Assembly (NCBI RefSeq): GCF_030035675.1
Contig: NC_084486.1
Location: forward strand, 96,865,527-96,929,526
Direction of reading: 5' to 3'
Length of the DNA: 64,000 nucleotides
DNA from: Rhineura floridana
Taxonomy: Eukaryota > Chordata > Lepidosauria > Squamata > Rhineuridae
The notes under the pieces are model-generated. The model was not told the DNA's origin. It worked only from the letters and a program-made list of their open reading frames with translations, and searched no databases. Below are positions 10,836 through 23,345 of the stretch, one piece after another. Position numbers and translations under genes: made by a program. The stretch's first letter is position 1. The number at the start of each line of letters is the position of its first letter.

Positions 10836-11328
10836 TTGCCTTTAAAAATAGAGTATTATCCTGATTGACCTGCAGAGGCTGGGAGTGTCACCCAAGGGAG
10901 CAGCAGATAGAGCTATCACTGCTTCAGTGTAGAAAGACAGTAAGACCACTTTCTTCTTCCTATCTGGGTCTTTAGAAGCATCTTGTGCTTCCTGTTTATC
11001 TTAACTAAACTGAGGCTGCTGTTTTCAGGAGTCTTCAGTTATGCAAGCTCTTTGCAGCACTTGGAGAATTGACTGCAATCTAGTTTATAACCTGTCTCCT
11101 CCCAAAACAACACTTGCTCAGAACAAGATGCATCAGCAAGAACAAAAAGCAACCTTTCACTTAACACATGTACATAGTAATAGTCTCTTCAGTCAGGTGT
11201 GTTTCATCCTAATCTGCAGTGAGCACAAGAGATCATAACACGTCAACATTTATAACTTTGAATAATAAAGACAGACCTTTAGAAGGACAATGCTGCTTCT
11301 CTGAGCCCTTTCTTTTTTCCCCTCTCAG
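10836..11328. other. KY intron, nothing recognised
   Basis: Short intron remainder between the CR1 piece and the KY exon. No feature stands out beyond the polypyrimidine tract before the acceptor. Confidence 0.5.
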
Positions 11329-11517
11329 TATTGCAGGAGTGCAATGCATGAATTTATCGGGCTATTCTAAAGGCCATGGCTACAGGACTGGGCAGACTTT
11401 TACAGGAGAGTATGACCATGCCTGGAATGCTGTTTACCTTGATGGAAGGTGGCATTTGGTGGACAGCACCTGGGGGAGTGGCTCCATTGATGAATGCTTC
11501 AGCAAATTTACCTTCAG
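11329..11517 (+). CDS. KY: KY exon carrying the catalytic His and Asp
   Basis: The acceptor is cccctctcag|T and the donor CTTCAG|gtgcga. The translation runs IAGVQCMNLSGYSKGHGYRT, then GEYDHAWNAVYLDGRWHLVD and STWGSGSIDECFSKFTF. The triad His is in DHAWN (codon 11417-11419) and the Asp in LVDSTWG (codon 11462-11464). With the upstream Cys the full catalytic triad of the family is kept, so the lizard protein is not an obvious pseudoenzyme. A Tc1 transposon begins only 99 bp beyond the donor. Confidence 0.96.
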
Positions 11518-11832
11518 GTGCGATTGTCTCTTCCTCCCAATAGCTCTCAGGCACAGGGGATGGGATATGCAAAATGGATAGCTCTTTTTAGTCACATTAA
11601 TAGGCTTTGCAACATACGGTGCCTTGCAAAAGTAATCAGACCCCAACCAATGTTTTAATATTACTGAATTACAAATGGTACATTGTAATTTCGTTTTGTA
11701 TGAAATTTTATTTTGAAACACAAACTCAAAATCAATTACTGTAAGGTGACATTGATTTTATGTTGGGAAATGTTTGTAAGAAACATAAAACTCTGAAACA
11801 TGTTGTTTGCATAAGTGTTCAAACCACACACA

Positions 11833-12410
11833 TTAATATTTGGTAGAGCAACCTTTTGCTGCAATAACAGCTTGAAGTCTTTTGGGGTAGGTATGTACCA
11901 GCTTTGCGCACAGTGTCAGAGGGATTTTGGCCCATTCTTCTTGGCAGATTCACTCCAGGTCATTCAGGTTGGTTGGACGTCGCTTGTGGATGGGAATTTT
12001 CAAAGAGCGCCACAGATTCTCAATGGGATTGAGATCAGGACTTTGACTGGGCCACTGTAGGACATTCACCATTTTGTTCTTGAGCCATTCCAATGTTGCT
12101 TTGGCCTTGTGCTTGGGATCATTGTCCTGCTGAAAAGTGAATTTCCTCCCAAGCTTCAGTTTTTTAGTAGACTGAAGCAGGTTCTCTTGCAGCATTTCCC
12201 TGTATTTTGCTCCATCCATTCTTCTTTCAATTTTAACAAGAAACCCACTCCCTGCTGATGAGAAGCATCTGCATAGCATGATGCTGCCACCACCATATTT
12301 CACTGTAGGGATGGTGTGTCTTGAGGCATGGGCAATGTTAGGTCTGCACCACACATAGCACTTTGAGTTTTGGTCAAAAAGCTCTATCTTGGTCTCATCT
12401 GACCACAATA
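11833..12410 (-). pseudogene. Tc1 transposase, catalytic half (DD34E)
   Basis: The reading starts [20 protein letters not shown] and carries [20 protein letters not shown] and [20 protein letters not shown]. The acidic triad is visible: D in WSDETK, D in QQDNDPKH, and E in NPIENLW 35 residues after the second D (DD34E). A TGA at 11950-11952 interrupts the frame. Beyond it the sequence still reads [15 protein letters not shown] and ends AAKGCSTKY with TAA at 11833-11835, the usual Tc1 C-terminus. Confidence 0.9.
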
Positions 12411-15400
12411 CTGACCCAGTATGCTCTGCGATGCAATAGTACATGAGGCACCAGAACTAATTTGACAATCTTCATCAATACTTGCGGACCCCTTTTCAAC
12501 TACTAAATCATCTGAGAGAAGGGTCAACCACCATTCCCATATAACAAATTACCTAGGCCTATTTACAAAAGAGACTGCTGATTTTAGTATAATAAATTCC
12601 AACTCCTCCATAACGGTAGTACCCACCTCGCCCTACACATACCGTCAAAGGAGTCCTGACGTTAGGCCTATTTCAACACTGCTAGGCAAAGGGAAATACA
12701 AAAGACTAAACATCGCCAAATCTTCTAAAGATATCATTGTTTCACGTTGCCTAGTAACCCCTACTCGAGTCAATCAACAAAAGGGACAACTTACTCCAGG
12801 AAAAAAGTCACACATTGATTACTCAATATTACTCTTTAATGCCAGATCAGTCAATAATAAGACTTCAATAATCTATGATCTCATCCTAGACGAACAGGCT
12901 GATATTGTCTGTATAACAGAAACCTGGCTTAACAATTTAGGTGGAGCCAACTTGGTTGGTATATGCCCGCCTGATTACGCTGTCTACCACCAACCCAGGT
13001 TGGATCACCGTGGTGGGGAAGTAGCGCTTATATTCCGTAAATCTATTCCCTTATCTAGAATCTTCCTTCAGCCTTCCCCTGGTTTTGAATCTCTTTGTCT
13101 GAAACTTGGTCATCATAATCACATTGTAATTCTTGTGATTTATCGTCCTCCCAATTCACCAAGCCACTTCTTGCTTGATTTATCCAATCTAATTGCAGGT
13201 TTAATATTGGATTCTCCTAAACTCTTAATTTTAGGAGACTTCAATATTCACATAGAATCCTCTACTTCAAGTAACGCTGTTGACTTTCTATCCTCAATGT
13301 CTACATTGGGGTTGCAACAGTTAATTTCAACCCCAACACATATTGCAGGCCATATCTTAGATCTTGTCTTCCTACCAGAAACAGGTACTTCTGATTTCCG
13401 AATAGAGAATATAACCTCTACCCCACTATCATGGTCTGACCATTACTTAATTAGCTTTAACCTTCTTGTGTCACCTGTACCCCACAAAACTAGAATTTCA
13501 ACTAAATTATATCGCCCTAAGAGATTGTTAGATCCCGACCTATTCGCATCAAAGTTTAAGGAATATTCATGCCCCCCTATTGGAACTCCAATCGACACTT
13601 TGATCTCCTCTTGGAACAACATTATGACTGAAATTATGGATTCAATGGCTCCCCTTCGCCCATTAAAAATTACAAGATCTAAATCAGTCCCCTGGTTCTC
13701 CAAAGAATTGTTAGAAATGAAGCGTACTTATTGAAAGCTAGAACGCCGTTGGCAAAAAACCAGGAGTCCATCTGATCGAGCCCAAACCAAGGAATTTGTG
13801 AAAATCTATACTTTGGCCAGACACGCTGCCCAAAAAGCATACTATTCAACTGCAATCAATTCAGGCAGAAATCAACCAAAACAACTTTTTCAGATAGTTA
13901 ACAGCCTCCTTCGTCCTAAACAGCCGGCTTCTGATATAGCCCACTCTCAATCCCGTTGCCAGGAGTTTGCCACATTCTTTGAAACTAAGATAGATCAGAT
14001 TCGCTCCACCTTGGACTCTATTAAAATAGCAGAACATAATGATATTCCATCAGAAATTGATGTAGCCAAACTGGCAGAATCCAATGACACTCCATCTGAA
14101 ACTGTTCTCCCATCCCAATTTACGAACTTTCAACTTATCTTACCGGTTGATATCCCCCAACTTCTCACTAAAATGAGACCGACAAACTGCTCACTTGATG
14201 TCTGCCCTTCATGGCTTATAAAAACATCAAAAGCTCAACTTGCGAACTGGCTCTGTGTGATAATTAATGCCTCACTCCAACAAGGCCATGTTCCCAAGAC
14301 ATTGAAAGAAGCAATTGTAGTTCCTTTATTGAAGAAGCCTTCCCTTGACCCCACACCAATTTCCGTCCAGTATCTAACTTATCTTTTATCAGTAAGGTTA
14401 TTGAACGAGCTGTAGCCACACAACTTCAAACATTTATAGATACTAATGATTGCTATGATCCCTTCCAATCAGGCTTTCGACCAAAACATGGGACCGAAAC
14501 ATTGCTAACAGCACTGGTAGATGATCTACGACTTGAATTGGATAGAGGAAATCTAACTTACTTAATTTTGCTAGACCTGTCAGCCGCATTCGACACTATT
14601 GATCATACCATTCTCTTAGACCGCCTCTTTAGTATAGGATGCCGAGGAACGGTACTACAATGGCTCCGCTCCTTTCTGGAGGGCAGGCTACAAAGAGTTG
14701 TCCTTGAAAATTTCTCATCCAAGGTTTGGCCAGTACGATACGGTGTCCCCCAAGGCTCCGTATTATCCCCAATGTTATTCAATATTTATATGGAGCCCCT
14801 AGGAAGGATTATCCGCGAATTCGGAATACACTACCATCAATACGCAGATGACACCCAACTCTACTATTCTTTCCCTCCAGATACCATAGAGGCGGTTCAT
14901 CCCCTAAACCAATGCCTGGTTGCCATACAAAACTGGACTAATAGGAATAAATTAAAACTTAATCCAGAGAAGACGGAGGTTCTGTTAATTGGACAAAAAC
15001 CATCTCATGAAATTAAAAACCTACTTACCTTAGACGTGGTCCCACTCCCTCTGAAATCCCAACTTCGGAGTTTGGGTATTATCTTAGATTCCGGTCTGTC
15101 CCTTGAACCTCAAATTGCAACAGTATCCAGAAGTGCTTTCTCTCAATTAAAACTAGTCCATCAACTCCGTCCTTTTTTAGAGATGTCGGACTTGAAGCAA
15201 GTGACACAGGCTCTTGTGACCTCAAGACTGGACTATTGCAACTCCCTATATATTGGACTATCTGCAAGATCACTTCGCCCGCTTAAGCTGATACAGAGAG
15301 CGATGGCAAGAATGCTGACCAGAGCAAGCCCACAGACACACACCACACCTCTGCTTTATCAACTTCACTGGCTTCCGATCTCATTCCGTCATCAGTTTAA

Positions 15401-15845
15401 AATCTTAGTATTAACTTTTAAAGCTCTAAATGGTTTAGCACCAATATATTTATCAAATCGTATTCTGGAATTTAAACCTCAGCGACCGACAAGAATACCT
15501 TTTGAACACTCTCTCATTATCCCATCCACCTTTATAATCCGCCGTGCCAATATTAGAAATAAAGCTTTCTCGACCATAGCGCCCATCCTATGGAATAATC
15601 TGCCACCAGAGATCCGACGTTCTTCTTCACTCATGGACTTTCGCCGTCAGTTAAAAACTTTTTTGTTTCGTTTAGCTTTTAAACATTTAATAGTTAATTG
15701 ATTTTTAATGTTGTTACTGTACTCTTATTATTGTTATTTTAGATTGTATTGGATATTGTTACTGTTCGCCGCTCTGAATTCTATGAACTAGGGCGGGGTA
15801 TAAATTATTAAAATAAATAAATAAAATAAATAAATAAATAAAAAA
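12411..15845 (+). mobile_element. L2/CR1-clade LINE, nearly full length, nested in Tc1
   Basis: The element inserted into the Tc1 transposase between the WEKV and LWSDET parts. The coding sequence is open from about 12468. Endonuclease: LLFNARSVNNK, ITETWL, VIYRPPNSP, LILGDFNIHI and WSDHYLISF. Reverse transcriptase: LLDLSAAFDTIDHTILLDRL (about 14567), GVPQGSVLSPMLFNIY and YADDTQLYY (14841). The C-terminus is LHWLPISFRHQFKILVLTFK. The frame is broken by a TGA at 13732-13734 and a shift near 14360-14410, and no ATG is visible at the 5' end of the frame. The 3' UTR ends gggcggggtataaattatta and (AATA)n (about 15808-15842). Confidence 0.9.
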
Positions 15846-16283
15846 CCTTTTCCCACATGGCAGCTGGGGCACTCTCCTGCTTTCTGGCAAACTTCAGACA
15901 TGCTTTCAGATGGTACTTTTTGAGTAACAGCTTCTTTCTTGCCACCCTCCCATACAGGCCAGTATTATGCAGAGTTCTTGATATGGTTGAGTGGTGCACC
16001 ATTACTCCACTCCCAGCCACTGAACTCTGTAGCTCCTTCAAAGTGATTATTGGCCTCTCTGTGGCTTCTCTCGCAAGTCTTCTTGTTCAAGCACCGAGTT
16101 TTGAGGGATGGCCTTTTCTTGCAGTGCCTGGGTGGTGTGATGCAGCTTCCACTTCCTGATTATTGATCCAACTGTGCTCACTGGGATATCCAAACATTTG
16201 GATATTATTTTGTGCCCTTTTCCTAATCTATGTATTTGTATTACATGATCTCTCACTTCTGCAGAATGCTCTTTGGTCTTCAT
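15846..16283 (-). pseudogene. Tc1 transposase, N-terminal half
   Basis: From ATG 16283 the translation gives KTKEHSAEVRDHVIQIHRLG and the paired-type helix-turn-helix IISKCLDIPVSTVGSIIRKW. After a frame change comes HSTISRTLHNTGLYGRVARK and, just before the LINE, MWEKVF. These are the DNA-binding and linker parts of Tc1 transposases. The piece is cut by the LINE right before the catalytic domain and also carries frame damage, so no functional product is expected. Confidence 0.88.
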
Positions 16284-16663
16284 TTTCCAGATCCACAGCC
16301 TGACCAATGATCCTTCAACAGCGAGGTTTTTATCCTGACAATGTAACAGCAACTTTAATGGTTCACAGGTAGAGGCCAACGGTAAGGTAACTGTGTCCTC
16401 ATAGGGCAATTTCTTTCATCTGTGTAAACTGGGAGCTTCCACAGCACATGGGTTGAATATTTATGCAAGCAACATGTTTCAGTTTTTTCTGTTTCTTATA
16501 AACATTTCCCAACATAAAACCAATGTCACTTTACAATAATTGATTTTGTGTGTCAGTGCTTCAAAATAAAATTTCATACAGAACAAAATTACAATGTATC
16601 ATTTGTAATTCAGAAATATGAGAGCATTGGTCAGGGTTCTGATTACTTTTGCAATGCACTGTA

Positions 16664-17052
16664 TACTATTTGTTTTGTTTCATGTTTATTTGTCTACTTT
16701 TTGAAATCCATGTCAGATTTAAGATGTTAAAATATACAAAAGCTCTGTAAGGGGGTACAGTGCTCATCATTCAATCATGATGACCATTTACTTCACTATT
16801 CTGAGCTGAGTGTTTTGAAGGATGTAGCGTAAAGGGGAGAATTTTTTGTAAGTGATTGGTGTCTACATAGTTGCTTCCCACCCCCTGAAGTGACAAATAA
16901 CACATCACTTTCATTGACCTTCTTTGGCACAATACAATTGAGGACAAGCATTGACTTTGAAAACATGTTTTCAGTACATCCTGCTGAAAATTAATCAGAG
17001 AGTTTACATTTGGCACTGTGCTGTAAACATCGAGGGACTACATCAACATGTA
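16664..17052. other. KY intron, nothing recognised
   Basis: Short stretch between the Tc1 element and the DIRS-type fossil. No motif stands out. Confidence 0.5.
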
Positions 17053-17083
17053 GAAGGGGCCGTTGGTCTTACCTGATCATAAT

Positions 17084-17178
17084 TTCTCCTGGAGAACAGA
17101 CCATCAGATGGGATAATAGTGCCACCTAGCATCAGCAGGCAGGAATGGTATGTTTTTTGAGGTAGTAGTAGAAACCCT
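17084..17178 (+). repeat. DIRS fossil 1, left inverted terminal repeat
   Basis: Holds ctagcatcagcaggcaggaa and gtatgttttttgagg. The complement is found at 23346-23436. The two pair over about 90 bp with scattered mismatches. Confidence 0.88.
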
Positions 17179-17518
17179 TGCAAGATCCCAGATCATTCAC
17201 TGACTAATAGCCTGAAGGATACTGTAACGATGACAACCTAATATGCACTTAAAGGAGAGAAAAACCTAGAGTTAAAGGGGGAAATCCTATAATTAATTAA
17301 TTGACTAACTAACTAACACTACTTCTTAAAATGGAAAAACAACAACTCAAAAAAGAGAAGAGTTCACTATTTCATGACAACCATTCCCCAAAGAATGCTG
17401 AGAATGAACGTTTCCCAAGAAATTCTTATATAACCTTAACGTGAGCAAGACAATCAATATATTGTTCCCAACCTTGGCCAGCCAGTCTGTGATTCCCAAT
17501 TCCTCCCATGGGTGGGCC

Positions 17519-17600
17519 CTGATGGTCTGTTCTCCAGGAGAAATTATGTTCAGGTAAGGCCAATGGCCCCTTCTCCCTGGAGAACAGCCCATCAGATGGG
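17519..17600. repeat. DIRS fossil 1, internal complementary region
   Basis: The left half (gatggtctgttctccaggag) is the complement of the outer left end near 17053-17110. The right half (ttctccctggagaacagccc) is the complement of the outer right end at 23409-23436. Such an internal copy of both outer ends is characteristic of DIRS elements, where it is thought to allow a circular intermediate. Confidence 0.85.
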
Positions 17601-17689
17601 ATGTACCAAAGCATCTGAAGGCAAAGGGTGGGAAGCTGCCCAAGACTGAACAAGTAATTGCATAGAAAGAAAACAATCACATATGCTTC

Positions 17690-18400
17690 AGGTGTAGACG
17701 GTAACATGCTGTAACACATGTCTGCCAAAGGAGGCTTCTGCAGATGCATATTTATTTAACTTGTAGTGGGAGATAAAGGTATTTTGTGAGGACCAGGTTG
17801 CTATCCTGCAAATCTCTGACAAGGGAGCGTTGATGGCAAAGGCAGCAGAAGCTGCCACCGTCCTAGCAGAGTGGGCCATAACATGTAAAGGAGCAGGAAG
17901 GTGCAATGTCTTGTAAGCCAAACTAATGCAAAGCTTTAAGCCACCCAGCGAGGGTAGTGGATGAGACACATTTACTCATAGTCTTTGGATGAAAGGACAC
18001 AAAGAGTGATTCAGACTGTTAAAATTCTTTAGTTTGTTGAACATAAACCTTCAATACAGACATCCAGCAAGTGCCACACCTTTTCATGTGGGTGGATTGG
18101 AGTGGGGCATAAGGTAGGAAGAATCAGTTCTTGCCGGCAATGATACACCGAGTCCACCCTAGGGATAAAAGCTTGGTCCTTATGAAAAATCAGTCTGTCA
18201 ACATGGAAACACAGAGATCTTTGGCCACAGAAAGAGTATTTAATTCAAAAATTCTTCATGCTGAGGTGATTGCCACCAAAACCTTGCCTGCAGGACCTTG
18301 TGGAGGGGTTCCATGTAGGGAAATGACGGACAGCCGGTGGACAAGAGGCAGCTGCCCCATGAAGGAAACCTTTCACAAGTGGATGAGACCCACCTGTTCC
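17690..18400 (-). pseudogene. DIRS fossil 1, tyrosine-recombinase region
   Basis: Near 17.7-17.97 kb the - strand reads HVMAHSARTVAASAAF and NTFISHYKLNKYASAEASFG. This is the C-terminal part of a DIRS recombinase, alike in text to the second fossil (NPSTFVKRYKVDKFASAEAA-like segment at 37.3 kb). The region is broken. Confidence 0.7.
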
Positions 18401-19766
18401 TGAGAAACAAAATGACAAGTCTGAAGAGATGGCCGAGACATATCGACATAAGGTATTCACTTTAAGGCCCAGATGGAGACCATCTTGCAAACCCCCCAGA
18501 AAATGAGGAATCTGTGCTCTAGAAGGATGTAGATCCTTACATGAACACCACAGAGCAAAGGCTTTCCATGTTGACTGATAGATCCTTCTCGTAGAACACT
18601 GCTGTGCTGCCAGGTAAGTATCAATTACATATCAAGAGAGACCAGAACATCTCAAGAACCGGCGCTCAAGCGCCACACCATCAGTTTCAGCCACGCGGGT
18701 TCTGGATGAAATACGGGACCCTGTGAGAGTAGGTCCCGTTGCAGGGGCAGCCTCCATGGAGCACCCATTGAGAGATAGAGGAGTTCTGAGAACCACAGGC
18801 AGCAAGGCCAGAATGATGCTACTAGGATCAGCTCTGCCCTCTGTGACCATAGTTTTTGAAGGCAACGTGCAATGAGAGGCAGTGGGGGGAAAGCATAAAG
18901 TAGACCCTGAGGCCAGTGAATTGACAGGGAGTTTGTCACCTCTGCCTTGTCTGTATGGTACCTCGTGTAGAAACGGGGTACTTGATAGTTGTAGCAAGAA
19001 GCAAACAGATCAAGAGTTACCTTGCTGAAAAATAGTTCGATCCTTGTGAAGATCGACAGATGCAGTTTCCATTCTCCCGGCATTATCTGTTGTCTGCTGA
19101 GCCAATCGGCTGTGAAATTTAAGTTGTCACGCAGATGCTCCGCCTGCACCAACAGAAGGTATAGTTCCGCCCAGCTGAAGAAAGAGGCTGTCTCGAGCTG
19201 CAGGTTTGGACAGCACATGCCCCTGTCTGTTGAAGTATGCCTTCACAGTAGTATTGTCGGTGTGCAACAGGACATGAAGGAGATTGAACTTGATGGTGAA
19301 ATGCTGTATGGCAAGGCTTGCTGCCCAAAGTTGCAGCCAGTTGATACTGTGGTGAGCTTCCTGATCTGACCACTGCCCTTGAATGTAGTCACCCAGGCAA
19401 TGGCCACCCCAGTCCAACACTCCAGCATCCATAGTCAAAACAGTCCATGGAGGATCCCTGAACGGCATTCCCTTCTGAAGATTTGCACACACTGTCCAGC
19501 ACCGGAGAGATAACCAGAGGGAGTGGGGTAAAATGAACAGGACGGTGAGCACTGGCTGCAATCTCATCCTGGTAAGGCAGTAGAGTCCACTGCAGGGCCC
19601 TGGTGTGATGCCAAGCCCAAGGAGTGATCTGTATTGTGGAAATCAGAAGGCCCAGGACTTTGGTCATGGCCATTAAATCTGCCAAAGGAGAGGAGCAAAG
19701 AGCAGTCACTGTAGATGCAACATTGTAGACCTCTCCAGGGATAAAGACATCGTTAATCTATGTGTA

Positions 19767-20429
19767 TCAATGAGTGCCCCAAGATGCTGAATTTGTTGAG
19801 TGGAAGACAAATGCCTCTTCTTGGCACTGATGAGGAGCCCATGAGACATGAGACTCTAATACAGCCTGAGTTAACTGGATGCCTGTTTCTGCCTTCTGTG
19901 CTGTTTCTGACTGTACCAAGAAGTCGTCCAGGTAAGGATAGACATGGATCCCCTGGAGACAGAGGTGTGCCATCAGGGTGACCATCTTTTTTGTGAAGAT
20001 CATTGATGTGGACAAAAGGCCGAATAGTAGGGCCCAGTACTGAAAATGAAGATTGCCATAGGCAAAACGAAGGTACCTCCTGTGATCTGGATGGATTGGA
20101 ATGTGGAGGTATGCCTCCTTTAGATCTGTTGAAGCAAGGAAGTCCTGGGGCTGCAGTGCTCCTTTGATGGACGACAGGGATTCCATCTGGAATTTCTGAT
20201 ACTTGACATATTGATTAAGGAATTTGAGATTCAGTATGGCTCTCCATGACTTGTCTTGTTTGGGTACTACAAAGAAAAAGGAGTATACCCCTGTGAAGCG
20301 GTCTTCGTGAGGTACCTCCTTGATGGCCTGAATGTGAAGAAGATGCTCTATGGCCTCTTGCACTATCAGTTTCTTGTCGACTGAATTGGAAGCTGGGGAC
20401 AGAACAAATCTGGTGGGAGGGAGAGCCAA
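19767..20429 (-). pseudogene. DIRS fossil 1, reverse-transcriptase region
   Basis: The translation carries the RT core as seen in DIRS elements: SWRAILNLKFLNQYVKYQKF, DFLASTDLKEAYLHIPIHPD, HRRYLRFAYG and VYPYLDDFLVQS, where YLDD is the catalytic box. It belongs to the fossil element around it and is not a host gene. RNase H-like sequence (LLHTDNTTVKAYFNRQG) follows downstream at about 19.3 kb. Confidence 0.85.
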
Positions 20430-23345
20430 TAACTCAATCTGGTAACCCGACTCTATTGAGTCCTACACCCACCAGTATGTGACATGTTGCCTCCACACTG
20501 CAAAGAGCTGTTGGAGGTGACCCCCCAAGCAGTGGGAGTAGAGTATCAGTACTGTCGCTGGTACTGCTGTCTGTCTCCCCTGGAGGAAGCAGAGGGGTTG
20601 GCAAATCTTCCACCTGAGTGAGATTGTTGTCTGCCCTGAAACTGTGACTTGTTCCAGTAGGGGCAGTTGGAGCGAAAGTCACAACCCCTACCCTGTCTCC
20701 TGGGTCCCCAGAATGAGTGAAAGGCTGACTGGTAAGAAGTAGCAGGCACCAAATAGGGAACATATCTTTTGAAGGGTCATCTCTCCTCACGATGAGTGGT
20801 TAGCAAGACAGACTTCCTCTTTTCTTTGGGATCAACCAGGACCTCTTTCAAGGCGTCATCCCTGAAAAGTTTATGACTCTTGTAAAGTTCAGTAGAAAGA
20901 TTTACTCTTGCCATTGTGTCTGCATCCCAGTGATAGAGCCAGAGGGTTCTCTGCATGCCATCACTCCTGTAGCCAAGGAGCATGCAGTGAACTGAACTGC
21001 ATCCAACATGTCATCAGACACAAAAGCTGCAGAACGGTGTAGTTTCAGCAGACGTGCTCCAGATCCTGATGAGGTTCATCCAGGAGCTCATCAAGCCAAA
21101 CCATTGCTGCTCTAGAAAAAACAGAAGCTGTGCACGCCACCCTGAACGCAAGAGCAGATGTCTTGTGCAACTTGCACAGAGCGAAGTCCAGGCAACATTC
21201 AGAGGCGCCTTTGAAGTGCACATCCCCTTCTTTGGGGAGCAGCAATCGAGACACTAGAGTAGAGATAGGGTGATCCACTCCTGGGACTTTTAGGACATCC
21301 ATGAAGACAGGGTCAAGATTATAAAATTTGCTGGCCATTGCTGGAATGTGCTTGGAATGTAGAGGAGCCTCCCATTCCATGCTGGTGAGCTTCTTGAAAG
21401 GTCCCACAACTTATATATAACGAGCTGAACATGTGGGCTTTTTTAAAACAGACACACTTTTGGTAAGTTCCAGTACTACAGGTGGATCCCCAACAGCCTC
21501 ATTCAAGTTCAAGGCCTCTAAAGTCTTACAAAGTAGAGACACATAATATCCTGGCTGAAAAAACCTATGGGATGAAGCTTCTTCCACTGTAGCTCCATCA
21601 CTCCACTCTCCTTCATCACTATCAGTGATGGATCAGGATGGTCCATAGTGGCCTCAGAACCTTTGGACTGGATAGCAAGTTGACCCAGAGATGCAATGGT
21701 GATGAAAGGGTTGGAATCCCCATGGTCTTCCTCTTCTGAAGAATGGCTGCTGGGAATATGTGTGCATTGAGGCAATGGTTCGGCCGCAGTACGGTATTCT
21801 GTTGAAGAATGTGAAGGCCCCAGTAAGGGCCAGCAGTACGACCTTGTGTCTGCATTGACAGTGGTCCCTGGGAGGTTGCTGCAATAATTCATTTGAAAGC
21901 ACCCCCAAAAGGGCATCTTTGAGTTGGGCTAGAACTGCAGGAGTCAAATGCAAAATTTGAGGACCTGGCAGAGGTGGAGGAGGGTTAGGGTTCCTGGCAA
22001 ATGACCGAGGTGCAAACCGATGATGTTCAGCACATTCTTTGTCAGCAACTGAATGGCCGCCATCTGCATGCACTGGGGTCCAAATGTACAGTGCTCTGTT
22101 AGTGGCCCTAGTAACAGCAGACTGTGGTTGTGCCTGATGAGGCTTATCATCTGTCTTATGCTGTGCACTGTCTGCTTTTTCATTTGCCTTATGCTGTGCA
22201 CTCTCCATAGCATGAGCATGAGAGGCAGCTTTGCCATGTGTTCTCTTTTTAAGTGCCTTTTTGTGCTGTAATGTGGAAGTTGAGACAGACACCTTAGGGG
22301 GATGTGCCACAGAGACGGAGGACTCTGCATCCGGAAAGGTTATGTCATTGGCATCATCTGGCATGACTGTGCCACTCTTCTGGTCTGGGACATCAGCAAC
22401 AATAGATACAGCTGCCATGACAGCACAGCTCAGCTCACGAGCACGGGTGGGGGGCACAGAGGACATGTATAATACTGGCTGCTCAACTCACACGCACTGG
22501 TGAGGGGAACAGAGGAAGCGTATTTGAAATGGCCACTAAGTTGGTATGAATATGAACACTAATTTGGTCCCACAGTTAACTTTTCCTGCAGCAGATCAGG
22601 AAGGATTGAGAAGGAAAAGAAAGTTTTTTTTAAAAAAAATAGAAAAAAGAACCCACAAGGAACACGGTGGCAGAAGGTGAACACACAAGGGATGAGGTGG
22701 AACCCTGCAATAAGGGGAGAAAAAAAGACAATTTTTGAAAAGACACTTAGGACCTCACAGACAGTGAGGTATACAAGTGGGAGAACAGGGAACCCAACAA
22801 TAACTGAAATGGGAGGTGAGGTGGGGGAAAGTTAGAAAACAAAAAGGCAGCTGCCACGCTACTGCTCAAAATGGCACCTACTGCGCTGCCCCTGAAAAAA
22901 ACTATTCTACTTCGATTGAAATAGAAGCAGTTGCGCTGCCGCTCCATGGAGCAGGACAGTCAGCCTGGGGGGAACAGGGGAGAGAGGAGAGCCCCCCCAA
23001 GCAAAAACAGCCCTCAAGAAAACAGCCAGAAAACAAAAAAGGCAGCAGCCGTGCTACCACTCAAAATGGCACCCGCCGCAATGGCAGTTGAAAAGAGGAG
23101 CTGTTGTACTGCTGCACTACAGAGTAGAGACTGGGGAGACTGGGGAAGAAAAGAGAGCCCCAAGCAAACGAACCCTTAGCAACACCCAAAAAACTCCCCC
23201 CAAAAGAGGGTGGGCTTTTTTAAAAAAGACACACGGAAATGAAATGAAGATATTGGGTTTGGAAATAACAAAAGAACTAGAGAAGATTAGAGAAGAATGA
23301 AGCTACTTAGAGACACAGGAGGCAGGAATGGTCTGGGAACTTGCC

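Larger units (their letters stand above)
11617..16661 (-). mobile_element. Tc1/mariner transposon (split by a LINE)
   Basis: The ends are inverted: CGGTGCCTTGCAAAAGTAAT at 11617 and, on the complement from 16661, CAGTGCATTGCAAAAGTAAT. TA target dinucleotides lie on each side (11615-11616, 16662-16663). Similarity between the ends continues for about 200 bp, as in IR/DR-type Tc1 elements. The transposase reads on the - strand from ATG 16283 to TAA near 11833. A 3.4-kb LINE (about 12411-15845) is inserted in it; without the LINE the element is about 1.6 kb, normal for Tc1. Confidence 0.92.
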
